A DNA stretch of 56,416 nt from Gammaproteobacteria bacterium (GTDB lineage Bacteria; Pseudomonadota; Gammaproteobacteria; Steroidobacterales; UBA11654). Made by a program: the position numbers and the translations under genes. The notes below the pieces were generated by a model. That model did no database searches, was not told the origin of the DNA, and worked only from the letters and a program-made list of their open reading frames with translations. Shown one piece after another: positions 43,910 to 52,273 of the stretch (position 1 is its first letter; every line of letters starts with the position of its first letter). The DNA is taken from assembly GCA_029941465.1 (NCBI GenBank), contig JAPYQN010000006.1, positions 1 to 56,416 on the forward strand, in the 5' to 3' direction.

Positions 43910-46900
43910 ATGATGAACAAACGATCACAATATAAGCTTATTAATTCTCAGAACTTGGATACAAAAAATAGTTCTATAAAGTTTGGTCAACTTTACGGTT
44001 CATCCATTGGTTTAGCTTTAGCAGAAGATAAGATGCAAACCGATGTGTCTTCTTTGGTTATATGCCCAAACAGTGAAAGTGCACAGGTGATTGCAGAAGA
44101 AATCAGCTACTTTAATCAAACTGATCAGATAGTTGAAGTCTTCCCAGATTTAGAAATCTTACCTTATGATTTCAGCTCTCCAAGGCGGAATATAATTTCG
44201 AAACGATCAGAAATCTTACATAAGTTAATTAAAAAAGAAGTTAACTTTTTGATTGTTAATGCCTCTAACCTTTTGTGGAAATTACCTCCTAGAGATTTTT
44301 TTGATTCTGTAAGCCAACAAATTGAAGTTGGACAATCATTTTCTATTAATGAGATAAAAGAAATATTAAAGCGCAGTGGTTTTGATCGTGTTGCAGTGGT
44401 CCATGATCCTGGTCAATACGCTGTCAGAGGCTCTATAGTTGATCTCTATTCACCTTCTGAAATACATCCTATACGCCTTGATCTTGGTGACGATCATATA
44501 GACTCTATCCGATTGTTTGATAGTGCCTCACAACTCACAATAAACCACATCTCAAAGACTTGGATTATTCCAGCGAGTCAATTTCCTCGAGATTCAAAAG
44601 CGATTGATTTTTTCAAGGCAAATATGAGAAATCACTTTGAAGGAAATCAAATGGAATGGCCTCTTTATAATTATATTTATGATGACCCTGAGAACCATGG
44701 TGTTTATAGCTACCTACCTTTATTCTATAGCACCATGTCTTCTATTCTAAACTTCATTGACCCTTCAACTAGAATTTTTTTAATTGATGATTTTTCTTCA
44801 TCTTTATTGGATTTTGAGAAACTAATTAATCAAAGATTTAATGATTATCAATTGGATTCACAACCGATAATGCATCCTAATGAATTGTTCTTTAATGCTA
44901 AAAGTGTATTAGATGATATAAATCAGAAAACTCCTTTTACTATTCAATCAGAAAAATTCACCCAGACTAATAAGCAACAAGTTATTAATTTTGGCACTCA
45001 ACCCTTACTGTTAGAAACCTCAGATATTTCCTTAATAACTAACAAGATCCTTCAATTAATTGAAAAAGAATCTATTAGTAAGGTTTTAATCTCAACACCG
45101 ACAAAAAAGAAACAAAGTTTAATAAAGAATTCTTTTAAATCCACTTCTGTAGCTATTGGTATGACAGAAAACTGGGCAGATTTTCTGAATCAAAAAGACG
45201 GTATTTACTTGACTGAAAAAATTCTAGGCAAAGGTTTTTTAATAAAGAGTCAAGGTTTAGCTGTAATTGGTGAAATTGACTTATTTGGTAAACAAACAAA
45301 AAGAATCAATAAACAGTATCGTAAACAAGACCCTGAAACAATTATTGAAAATCTAAAAGATTTACAAAAAGGAGCACTCGTTGTTCATCGAGATTATGGT
45401 ATTGGCAAATATGATGGGCTAAAAAGACTAACACTTGATGATATTGAATCAGAATTTTTATGTATTAATTATGCTAAAGGAGATCTACTGCAACTGCCAA
45501 TAACTCAACTGGAAAAAGTCTCTAGATACATAGGTGATAGTAGTGATGAGAGCCTTTTAAGTAATCTTGGGAATGATCAATGGAAAAAAATATGTAAAAA
45601 GGCAAAAACTAAAGCTCAAGATATGGCTGCAGAACTCTTAGAATTGTATGCTAATAGAAAATTAACTCCTGGTAAGAGTCAACCTATTAATCAACAAGAT
45701 TATGATGCTTTTTGCTCAGGTTTCCAGTTTATTTTAACCAGAGATCAAGCAAAAGTAATTGATCAAGTATTAGATGATATGAGTTCTTCTAGCAAGATGG
45801 ATAGATTAGTTTGTGGTGATGTTGGGTTTGGAAAAACTGAAGTGGCTTTAAGAGCAGCATTTAGTGCAGTTATGAATGGCAATCAAGTTGTTTTAATGGT
45901 CCCTACAACGCTTTTAGCACAACAACATTATGAAACCTTTCAAGAAAGATTTACTGAGTGGCCTATTAACATTGAGCTGTTATCACGCACACAGAGCCCT
46001 AAAAAAAGAGAGGCAATTATCAATGATTTAAAATTAGGACAAACAGACATTGTCATTGGTACTCATGCCGTTCTTTCAGAAAAAATATCCTATCCAAAAT
46101 TAGGTCTTGTTATTGTTGATGAAGAACATCGATTTGGAGTTAGGGATAAAGAAAAATTAAAAAAAATAAGATACGGCGTTGATTATCTAGCAATGACCGC
46201 TACTCCCATACCGAGAACTCTAAATATGGCTATTGGTGAACTCAAAGATATTTCAATGATTGCAACTCCACCAGAAAGTCGATTACCAATCAAAACCTAT
46301 ATAAGTCGTTGGGAAAAAAACCTTATTAAAGAAGCCTTTCAAAGAGAAATTAACAGAGGTGGACAGATTCTCTTCATACACAACAAAATCAATGATATTG
46401 AAAACATTTCTGAACAACTTAGAAATATTTTTCCAGACCTTTCAATTGAAATAGCTCATGGTCAAATGAGAGAAAGAAAACTTGAACAAATCATGATGAG
46501 ATTCTATAACAACGAATTCAGTGTATTGTTAGCAACAACAATTATTGAAAGTGGATTAGACATACCAAATGCAAACACTATTATCATTAATAATGCCAAT
46601 CGTTTTGGTTTAGCACAACTCCATCAACTGCGAGGCAGAGTGGGTAGATCTGAACGTCAATCTTATGCTTATTTATTAACACCACCAAAAAATCAAATAT
46701 CAGAGGATGGACTTAAGAGACTTGAAGCAATTGAAGCTATTGAAGATTTAGGAGTCGGATTTATTTTAGCCATGCATGATCTAGAAATTAGAGGGGCAGG
46801 TGAAATTCTAGGCGATGAACAAAGTGGACAAATCCAAAAAATAGGATTCACCCTCTATAAAGATTTACTCTCAGAAGCTGTTAGTTCATTAAAAGATTAT

Positions 46901-47383
46901 GGAACCTCTGATGATCCATTTCTCACAACGGATATCAATTTAAATATTCCAACACTCATCCCTGAAGACTACATGCCTGACGTTCATTTAAGATTGATAT
47001 TCTATAAACGAATATCATCAACTGATAGCGACAGTCAAATCAAAGAAATAAGACATGAACTCATGGATCGTTTTGGTGCTGTACCTGAATTCACTTCTAA
47101 TCTTCTCGAGGTTACTAAACTCAAAAATAAGGCGAATTCAATTGGTATAAAACGCATTAAGCTAAACAACCAATATGGAAGAATTTACTTTCATTCCTCA
47201 ACCACAATAGAAAGTGATCTACTGATTCAATTAATTAAAGAGAATCATGACAAATTTCGGTTATACCCAGATCAATCCCTTGGTTTCAAAGGTGATTTTC
47301 TAGTCAGTATCGAGAAAATTAAAGAAATTAAAGATTTGCTGAACTATTTAACAAGTGGTCAAGCTCCAAAATCAACTCATTAA
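43910..47383 (+). CDS. mfd: Transcription-repair coupling factor Mfd
   Basis: 1157 residues, the usual length. N-terminal UvrB-like domains (with FPDLEILPYDFSSP near 82 and RGSIVDLYSP near 182), a CarD-like RNA polymerase interaction domain (LVVHRDYGIGKYDGL near 490), and RecG-type translocase motors: Walker A CGDVGFGKTEVALRAAF near 644, DEEHRFG near 743, ATPIPRTLNMA near 766, and RGRVGRSERQSYAYLL near 910. Mfd removes stalled RNA polymerase at lesions and recruits UvrA. The two ATGs at 43910 and 43913 leave the start uncertain by one residue. Its last 56 bp overlap the convergent nagZ end. Confidence 0.96.
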   Translation: MMNKRSQYKLINSQNLDTKNSSIKFGQLYGSSIGLALAEDKMQTDVSSLVICPNSESAQVIAEEISYFNQTDQIVEVFPDLEILPYDFSSPRRNIISKRSEILHKLIKKEVNFLIVNASNLLWKLPPRDFFDSVSQQIEVGQSFSINEIKEILKRSGFDRVAVVHDPGQYAVRGSIVDLYSPSEIHPIRLDLGDDHIDSIRLFDSASQLTINHISKTWIIPASQFPRDSKAIDFFKANMRNHFEGNQMEWPLYNYIYDDPENHGVYSYLPLFYSTMSSILNFIDPSTRIFLIDDFSSSLLDFEKLINQRFNDYQLDSQPIMHPNELFFNAKSVLDDINQKTPFTIQSEKFTQTNKQQVINFGTQPLLLETSDISLITNKILQLIEKESISKVLISTPTKKKQSLIKNSFKSTSVAIGMTENWADFLNQKDGIYLTEKILGKGFLIKSQGLAVIGEIDLFGKQTKRINKQYRKQDPETIIENLKDLQKGALVVHRDYGIGKYDGLKRLTLDDIESEFLCINYAKGDLLQLPITQLEKVSRYIGDSSDESLLSNLGNDQWKKICKKAKTKAQDMAAELLELYANRKLTPGKSQPINQQDYDAFCSGFQFILTRDQAKVIDQVLDDMSSSSKMDRLVCGDVGFGKTEVALRAAFSAVMNGNQVVLMVPTTLLAQQHYETFQERFTEWPINIELLSRTQSPKKREAIINDLKLGQTDIVIGTHAVLSEKISYPKLGLVIVDEEHRFGVRDKEKLKKIRYGVDYLAMTATPIPRTLNMAIGELKDISMIATPPESRLPIKTYISRWEKNLIKEAFQREINRGGQILFIHNKINDIENISEQLRNIFPDLSIEIAHGQMRERKLEQIMMRFYNNEFSVLLATTIIESGLDIPNANTIIINNANRFGLAQLHQLRGRVGRSERQSYAYLLTPPKNQISEDGLKRLEAIEAIEDLGVGFILAMHDLEIRGAGEILGDEQSGQIQKIGFTLYKDLLSEAVSSLKDYGTSDDPFLTTDINLNIPTLIPEDYMPDVHLRLIFYKRISSTDSDSQIKEIRHELMDRFGAVPEFTSNLLEVTKLKNKANSIGIKRIKLNNQYGRIYFHSSTTIESDLLIQLIKENHDKFRLYPDQSLGFKGDFLVSIEKIKEIKDLLNYLTSGQAPKSTH

Positions 47384-48365
47384 TAGATAAGGGTGTTTCC
47401 TCATGTTTCATCAATGGTTTCATTAACTCTATTTGGTTATTTGGATTGATATCTGTTTTTATAGCTATTAAATCAAGTTTTGTTTCAAGGTCTTCTTTTG
47501 CATGACACCAAAGGACATAGTCACAACCAGCATCAAGGGCCATATTCACTTTGTCTATCATGAATCCAATATCTTTTGTTGCCCCCATAGAAAGGTCATC
47601 TGAAATTACAAGACCTTGAAAATTTAATTGATATCGAAGAATATCTTTTAGCCATTTCTGAGAAAAAGTCACTATAGAAGAATCAACCTTAGGGAACAAT
47701 ATGTGTGCTGTCATAATTGCTGATAAGCCTTCTTTAAATAAACTTTGAAAAGGACTGAGATCATTATCTAAATCATCAAAGGAACGTTGATCAATCGGCT
47801 TGTCAACATGGGAATCAATGCTCACCTTTCCATGACCTGGAAAATGCTTTGCAACAGCTTTCATACCAACAAGTTCCAAACCCTTTAGGTAAGCAGTAGA
47901 TAAGTCAATCACTGTTTGTGAAGAAGAATGGAAAGCTCGATCGCCAATCACTGAAGATAACTCATAGTCAAGGTCAACCACAGGGGTAAAACTAAAATCA
48001 ACATTTACCTCTAACAGCTCAAGTGCCATAATTTGTGAAGCAAGAAACGAAGCTTTTAATCCATCTTCAGCTGAAGAATCATAAATTTTGCCCAGTTGTT
48101 TAAGAGAAGGAAGTGAATAGAATTCCTTTTGAAACCTCTGAATACGCCCTCCTTCTTGGTCCACACAAACAATTAATTCTGGTGATTTTATTGCTTTTAT
48201 TGATTGCACAAGATCTTTAAGTTGATTCCGATTTTCGTAATTGTTAGCAAACAGAATGACTCCACCAATTGAATCATGTGACAAGATAGTTTTCTCTCTT
48301 TGTGAGAGTTTCTTATCGTCAATTGAAATGATTATTGGACCAAGGCAAGTCATCAGGCTATTCAA
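47328..48365 (-). CDS. nagZ: Beta-N-acetylhexosaminidase NagZ (GH3)
   Basis: 345 residues. GH3 motifs of NagZ: CVDQEGGRIQRF at about 61-72, KHFPGHGKVSIDSHVDKP at about 164-181 (with the Asp-His dyad acting as acid/base) and FQGLVISDDLSMGA at about 249-262 with the nucleophile Asp. NagZ acts in the cytoplasm, removing GlcNAc from anhydro-muropeptides in cell wall recycling. Its start overlaps the L,D-transpeptidase stop by 8 bp, and its 3' end overlaps mfd by 56 bp tail to tail. Confidence 0.94.
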   Translation of the reverse strand: MNSLMTCLGPIIISIDDKKLSQREKTILSHDSIGGVILFANNYENRNQLKDLVQSIKAIKSPELIVCVDQEGGRIQRFQKEFYSLPSLKQLGKIYDSSAEDGLKASFLASQIMALELLEVNVDFSFTPVVDLDYELSSVIGDRAFHSSSQTVIDLSTAYLKGLELVGMKAVAKHFPGHGKVSIDSHVDKPIDQRSFDDLDNDLSPFQSLFKEGLSAIMTAHILFPKVDSSIVTFSQKWLKDILRYQLNFQGLVISDDLSMGATKDIGFMIDKVNMALDAGCDYVLWCHAKEDLETKLDLIAIKTDINPNNQIELMKPLMKHEETPLSINELILELDHLLNSSANL

Positions 48366-48828
48366 TTAGTACTGGGGTGCCTATATCGACTAAATCAAAG
48401 ACTTCTTCAATATCATTATTAGACATATTAATACAACCTTTTGATCCAGGAATTCCAAGAATTAACTCATCAGGAACACCATGAATATAAATGTATCTTT
48501 GCATACTATCAACATTGCCTAATCTATTTTTACCAATCTCAGTTCCACTTAACCAAAGTATTCTTGTTAATACCCAATCTCCTCCATTGAGATCATTGAT
48601 GTCAGCTGAAAATACTGTTCCTGTTGGTCTTCGTCTTTTGAATATTTGTCCAAGAGGCTGTCCTGTACCTATTTTTGCTCTAATTAAGTGTTGACCTCTG
48701 GGTGTGCAATAACTATTTTTCTCTTCACCAGGGCCGTGCTTTGAAGTAGCAATTATATATTCACGACTTTGTGTCTCTGTTTTTAGATAAAGCCTTTGAT
48801 GAATGATTGAAATAGAAATATTGGTCAT
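48358..48828 (-). CDS. L,D-transpeptidase (YkuD) without signal peptide, altered active-site motif
   Basis: 156 residues from the ATG at 48828, 4 bp after the exonuclease stop; the longer ATG 48870 would overlap that gene by 38 bp. The protein goes straight into the catalytic fold with no signal peptide or membrane helix. IYIHGVPDE provides the first His, and GSKGCINMSNNDIEEVFD holds the nucleophile Cys where the usual motif is SHGCIRM, so the second His is Lys and the Arg is Asn. YkuD enzymes form L,D crosslinks or cut them. Its partner position to nagZ suggests a role in muropeptide recycling, or export by another route. Activity is uncertain. Confidence 0.78.
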   Translation of the reverse strand: MTNISISIIHQRLYLKTETQSREYIIATSKHGPGEEKNSYCTPRGQHLIRAKIGTGQPLGQIFKRRRPTGTVFSADINDLNGGDWVLTRILWLSGTEIGKNRLGNVDSMQRYIYIHGVPDELILGIPGSKGCINMSNNDIEEVFDLVDIGTPVLIE

Positions 48829-48832
48829 TAGA

Positions 48833-49519
48833 TTAAAGCTTTTCAATAAACTCATTGTGATGATGTTCACTTGAACTCAGAAAAGATTTAAGTGTTTCTT
48901 TTTTCTCTCTTAATTGATCATTGGATATTTCTGCAATTGTGTATTGATGATGGATGTAGATTAAATAAGTATTAAGGACATCGGCTTCACAATACTGGAT
49001 GATTTCTTGTATTTTGTTATCCACATACAAATCCCAAACTACTGTTCCTGAATGCAAGGTTTTACCAGGTAGCCCAAGGTGTTTTGAAACCCTATCAAGA
49101 CCTGAAATTAGACTAATATTACCATTTGATAAAACAGCCTTTAAATCAGTATGATGTTTATCATCTAACAGCTTATTGTTAATAACTAAATGTTCAATAA
49201 GAGTCCTAAAAGCAATCACTGGAACATCAAATCGATGACCATTCCAAGTCACGAATTGGTCCGCATCCTTAATAAAGTTAATAAAATGTTCCAGCTGAGT
49301 AAAACTCTTCAATTCAATTATTCCATTCTCTTCAGCTATACAAGAAATAGTGATAATTTTATGCAGATCAATGGGTAAAAACTCATCACCTTTTTTTTGC
49401 AGTTGCTGAAAAAACATCGACCTTCCAATATCCTCGTCACTCAAACCGTCTAGATTCATATTCTTTTTCCCGTACTCAAGATCTGGAATGGTCTCTACAT
49501 CAAATGCTATGGTTCTCAT
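48833..49519 (-). CDS. PolB-type 3'-5' exonuclease domain protein (DNA_pol_B_exo2)
   Basis: 228 residues. The DnaQ-like exonuclease fold is seen in FDVETIPD at about 5-12 (motif I, Asp and Glu), TWNGHRFDVPVIAFR at about 92-106 (motif II) and IIQYCEADVLNTYLIY at about 173-188 (motif III, YxxxD-type). This matches the stand-alone exonucleases related to family B polymerase proofreading domains. It degrades DNA 3' ends or mismatches; its biological role is not established. Its ATG abuts the acpS stop (TAAATG), so the genes are translated in series. Confidence 0.85.
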   Translation of the reverse strand: MRTIAFDVETIPDLEYGKKNMNLDGLSDEDIGRSMFFQQLQKKGDEFLPIDLHKIITISCIAEENGIIELKSFTQLEHFINFIKDADQFVTWNGHRFDVPVIAFRTLIEHLVINNKLLDDKHHTDLKAVLSNGNISLISGLDRVSKHLGLPGKTLHSGTVVWDLYVDNKIQEIIQYCEADVLNTYLIYIHHQYTIAEISNDQLREKKETLKSFLSSSEHHHNEFIEKL

Positions 49520-49900
49520 TTATTTCTCTAAAATAACAAATGCCATAGACCAGGGTTGTTCATCAGTTAAACTAATATGAGATGCATTAATCCCTTTAGT
49601 CATAAATAACTTTTTAAGTTTATTTGATAGAATTAATTCTGGTTGGCCAGAAGGTTTATTACTAACCCCAAAATCCTTCCACGTAATCCCTTGGGAAAAC
49701 CCAGTACCCAATGCCTTAGTTGCAGCTTCCTTTCCAGCAAATCGATTGGCCAAGAATTGATCTTGATCATTGGTTTGATGAAACAACTCCAATTCAGTTG
49801 AATTTAAGATTTTTGTCACAAACCGTTTACCGTATTTGTGATGTAGTTTTTTTATACGATCAATATTGACCATATCAACCCCAATACCAAATATGCTCAT
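49520..49900 (-). CDS. acpS: Holo-[acyl-carrier-protein] synthase
   Basis: 126 residues. The AcpS pattern IFGIGVDMVNIDRIKK at about 3-18 (Mg2+ Asp) and LANRFAGKEAATKALGTGF at about 49-67 (Glu and Lys of the active site) is complete. It transfers 4'-phosphopantetheine from CoA to acyl carrier protein. It overlaps pdxJ by 4 bp, the same pdxJ-acpS pairing as in E. coli. Confidence 0.96.
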   Translation of the reverse strand: MSIFGIGVDMVNIDRIKKLHHKYGKRFVTKILNSTELELFHQTNDQDQFLANRFAGKEAATKALGTGFSQGITWKDFGVSNKPSGQPELILSNKLKKLFMTKGINASHISLTDEQPWSMAFVILEK

Positions 49901-50637
49901 TTTCTGGATTTAATCATTATTGATTTCATCTCGCTCACTGCTTCTGCAATTCCTGAATTGACGGCTCTAGCAATAATTGAATGACCAATATTTAATTCTT
50001 TAATTTCACGAATAGCAGCAATGTCACTTGTGTTTTCATAATGAAGCCCATGTCCTGCATTAACTCTTACTCCAATACGATCAGCATGAACTGCACACTC
50101 CTTTATTCGATTCAATTCATATTCTTGATCTGATGAGTTGGCGCTATCAGCATAAAGACCTGTATGAATTTCAACCGCATCAGCACCAATCATCTGGCTG
50201 GATTCAATTTGTTTTGGGTCTGGATCAACAAAAATAGAAACTCTTATTCCAGATTTTTTAAGCTTTTCAACACAAGAGGATAAAAAATCTACTCTAGAGT
50301 AGACATCAAGTCCACCTTCAGTAGTCAATTCTTGTCTTTTCTCAGGAACCAAGCAGCAATCATAGGGTTTTAACCTGCATGCAATATCAATCATTTCATC
50401 TGTTGCAGCCATTTCGAAATTTACTCTTGAATCTATCACTGCAATCATTCTTTCCACATCATGATCCTGAATATGTCTTCGGTCCTCTCTAAGATGAATA
50501 GTGATACTGTCAGCACCATTTTTTTCTGCTATAAGAGCAATCTGTAGCGGGTCTGGATAATTAACCCCTCTCGCCTCTCTCAGAGTAGCTACATGGTCTA
50601 CGTTTACCCCTAATAAAATATTTTTATCTTTTTTCAT
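49897..50637 (-). CDS. pdxJ: Pyridoxine 5'-phosphate synthase
   Basis: 246 residues. TIM-barrel motifs of PdxJ: LGVNVDHVATLREARG at about 9-24, DSITIHLREDRRHIQDHDV at about 41-59, CCLVPEKRQELTTEGGLDV at about 95-113, and VRVNAGHGLHYENTSDIA at about 193-210. It closes the pyridine ring of vitamin B6 from 1-deoxyxylulose 5-phosphate and amino-acetone phosphate. PLP is required by the ornithine aminotransferase and diaminopropionate ammonia-lyase encoded nearby. recO, the usual upstream partner, is missing. Confidence 0.96.
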   Translation of the reverse strand: MKKDKNILLGVNVDHVATLREARGVNYPDPLQIALIAEKNGADSITIHLREDRRHIQDHDVERMIAVIDSRVNFEMAATDEMIDIACRLKPYDCCLVPEKRQELTTEGGLDVYSRVDFLSSCVEKLKKSGIRVSIFVDPDPKQIESSQMIGADAVEIHTGLYADSANSSDQEYELNRIKECAVHADRIGVRVNAGHGLHYENTSDIAAIREIKELNIGHSIIARAVNSGIAEAVSEMKSIMIKSRK

Positions 50638-50736
50638 TATTTAATAGTATTTTTTAACTGATAATATATATTACCAGTAAGTAATGAGGTTAATAAGAAA
50701 TACTATATTTCTCATTTCTGTGAAATTAGATTTATG

Positions 50737-50796
50737 ATCGTTCATTCACTCTGTATTGACGGTGAACGGAAGTAGACAATAAAGTCGAAGGAACGC
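50737..50796 (+). promoter_or_regulatory. Glutamine-I (glnA-type) riboswitch aptamer
   Basis: The leader of the glutamate dehydrogenase gene holds the conserved blocks of the glnA RNA motif in order: CGTTCA at 50739-50744, CGGAAGTAG at 50766-50774 and CGAAGGAACGC at 50786-50796. Three stems form: P1 CGTTC (50739-50743) with GAACG (50791-50795); P2 TTCAC with GTGAA around a 12-base loop (50745-50765); and P3 GAC (50774-50776) with GTC (50783-50785). I compare with the consensus from memory. Known members bind L-glutamine and occur mostly in cyanobacteria and marine metagenome sequences, ahead of nitrogen genes. I found no clear promoter in the 50638-50735 interval. Confidence 0.85.
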
Positions 50797-50827
50797 TCTT
50801 AACCACTCTAAATGTAGAGTTAGGAGG
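50796..50827 (+). promoter_or_regulatory. Expression platform: hairpin covering the gdh ribosome binding site
   Basis: Immediately 3' of aptamer stem P1, CTCTTA (50796-50801) can pair with TAGGAG (50821-50826, one G-T), and ACTCTA (50805-50810) pairs perfectly with TAGAGT (50815-50820) around the loop AATG. The result is one long hairpin with a 3-base bulge on the left side. It buries AGGAG of the Shine-Dalgarno AGGAGG (50822-50827), 5 bases before the ATG at 50833. TTAACC (50799-50804) could alternatively pair with GGTTAA at 50688-50693. There is no run of T after the hairpin, so translational control is more likely than termination. Confidence 0.65.
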
Positions 50828-50832
50828 AAATT

Positions 50833-52233
50833 ATGGCTAATTCAAAAGAATTTTTAAATTCTGTAAATCAGATGTTTGACAAATCTGCCAAACTGATTTC
50901 ATTACCAGAAGACTTAGCAACAAAAATAAAGTTAGCAAACTCAACTTATACGGTAAATTTTGGTGTTAAATTAAGAAATAAGCTGCATACTTTTAAAGGT
51001 TTTAGGTGCGTTCATTCTGAACACAATGAACCAGTCAAAGGAGGTATTAGATACTCATTAGATGCATCACAAAATGAAGTTGAAGCCTTAGCAGCCTTAA
51101 TGTCATATAAATGTTCACTGATGGATTTACCCTTTGGAGGAGCAAAAGGAGCATTAATTATAGACCCCAATGCTTGGAAACGAGACGAATTAGAAAAAAT
51201 TACTCGGAGATTCACTTATGAACTTGCTAAAAGAGATCTGATACACCCCTCACAAAACGTGCCTGCTCCAGATATGGGAACAGATGAGAATGTTATGGCA
51301 TGGATTGCTGATGAATACAGACGACTTAATCCAACTGAAATTGACTCACTTGCTTGTGTAACGGGTAAACCGATTTCAAAAGGAGGAGTTCACGGGAGAA
51401 CTGAAGCAACTGGTAGAGGAGTATATTACGCTATAAATGAATTTCTAAGCTACCCAAAAGACTGTAAAAGAATAGGACTTTCTCCTCATATTGAAGATCA
51501 ACAGATTATAATTCAAGGTTTTGGTAATGTTGGTTATTATGCAGCAAAATTCCTCTCAGAAGATGGTGCAAAAATTATTACTATCATTGAGAAAGACGGT
51601 TCAGTGGTAAATGAAAAAGGAATTAATATTGAATCATTAAAAAAATACTTTGATAAAAAAAGAACATTTAATGGTTATGATGGGTTCACAACAACACGAA
51701 GTAGATTCCTAAGTAAAAAATGTGACATATTAATACCGGCTGCAATAGAGAATGTTATCAATAAGAATAACGCGAATAATATTAAATCTAAATTAATTGT
51801 AGAAGCCGGGAATGGGCCCGTAACTGCTGAAGCAGATGACATTCTTCAAAAAAGAGGTATTGTTGTTATCCCTGACTTTTATGCGAATGCTGGTGGAGTG
51901 ATTGTGTCGTACTTTGAATGGGTAAAAAACTTATCAAAAATGCGATACGGATTAATGCAAGAAAGAGAAGAAGAAAAAAGACAATCTAATTTAGTGTCTG
52001 CCTTAGAGTTAATGACAGATAAGAATTTTCCAAATGAGTTGAAAGGTAAAGTTATAAAGGGTTCCACTGAATTAGACTTAGTTAGATCAGGACTTGAAGA
52101 AAAAATGAGAGAAGGTTATAGCAACATCCACGAAAAGTTTCATTCAAACAAGAAAATTAAAGACCTTAGAACTGCCGGTATGGTTATAGCCATAAGAAAA
52201 ATAGCTGATGCCTATAGTTATCTTGGAATTTGA
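50833..52233 (+). CDS. Glutamate dehydrogenase (Glu/Leu/Phe/Val dehydrogenase family)
   Basis: 466 residues; ATG 50833 has AGGAGG 5 bases upstream. Catalytic motifs: PVKGGIRYSLDAS at about 69-81, LPFGGAKGALIIDP at about 98-111 with the active Lys, PAPDMGTDENVMAWIADEY at about 144-162, and a Rossmann domain with IIQGFGNVGYYAAKFL at about 224-239. It interconverts glutamate with 2-oxoglutarate plus ammonia; the RocG/GudB-like type suggests NAD+ and a catabolic role, but the cofactor is not proven by sequence. It is first in an operon with P5C dehydrogenase, ornithine aminotransferase and CtlX, and lies behind the glutamine riboswitch. Confidence 0.93.
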   Translation: MANSKEFLNSVNQMFDKSAKLISLPEDLATKIKLANSTYTVNFGVKLRNKLHTFKGFRCVHSEHNEPVKGGIRYSLDASQNEVEALAALMSYKCSLMDLPFGGAKGALIIDPNAWKRDELEKITRRFTYELAKRDLIHPSQNVPAPDMGTDENVMAWIADEYRRLNPTEIDSLACVTGKPISKGGVHGRTEATGRGVYYAINEFLSYPKDCKRIGLSPHIEDQQIIIQGFGNVGYYAAKFLSEDGAKIITIIEKDGSVVNEKGINIESLKKYFDKKRTFNGYDGFTTTRSRFLSKKCDILIPAAIENVINKNNANNIKSKLIVEAGNGPVTAEADDILQKRGIVVIPDFYANAGGVIVSYFEWVKNLSKMRYGLMQEREEEKRQSNLVSALELMTDKNFPNELKGKVIKGSTELDLVRSGLEEKMREGYSNIHEKFHSNKKIKDLRTAGMVIAIRKIADAYSYLGI

Positions 52234-52273
52234 AGGTAGAATAGCTTCTCTTTAACAAATTAACGGAATTATA

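Noticed and set aside
50638-50735. A defined sigma70 promoter for the gdh operon
   Set aside because: Several TATAAT-like hexamers occur (for example TATATT near 50704) but none has a convincing -35 at proper spacing, so I did not list one.
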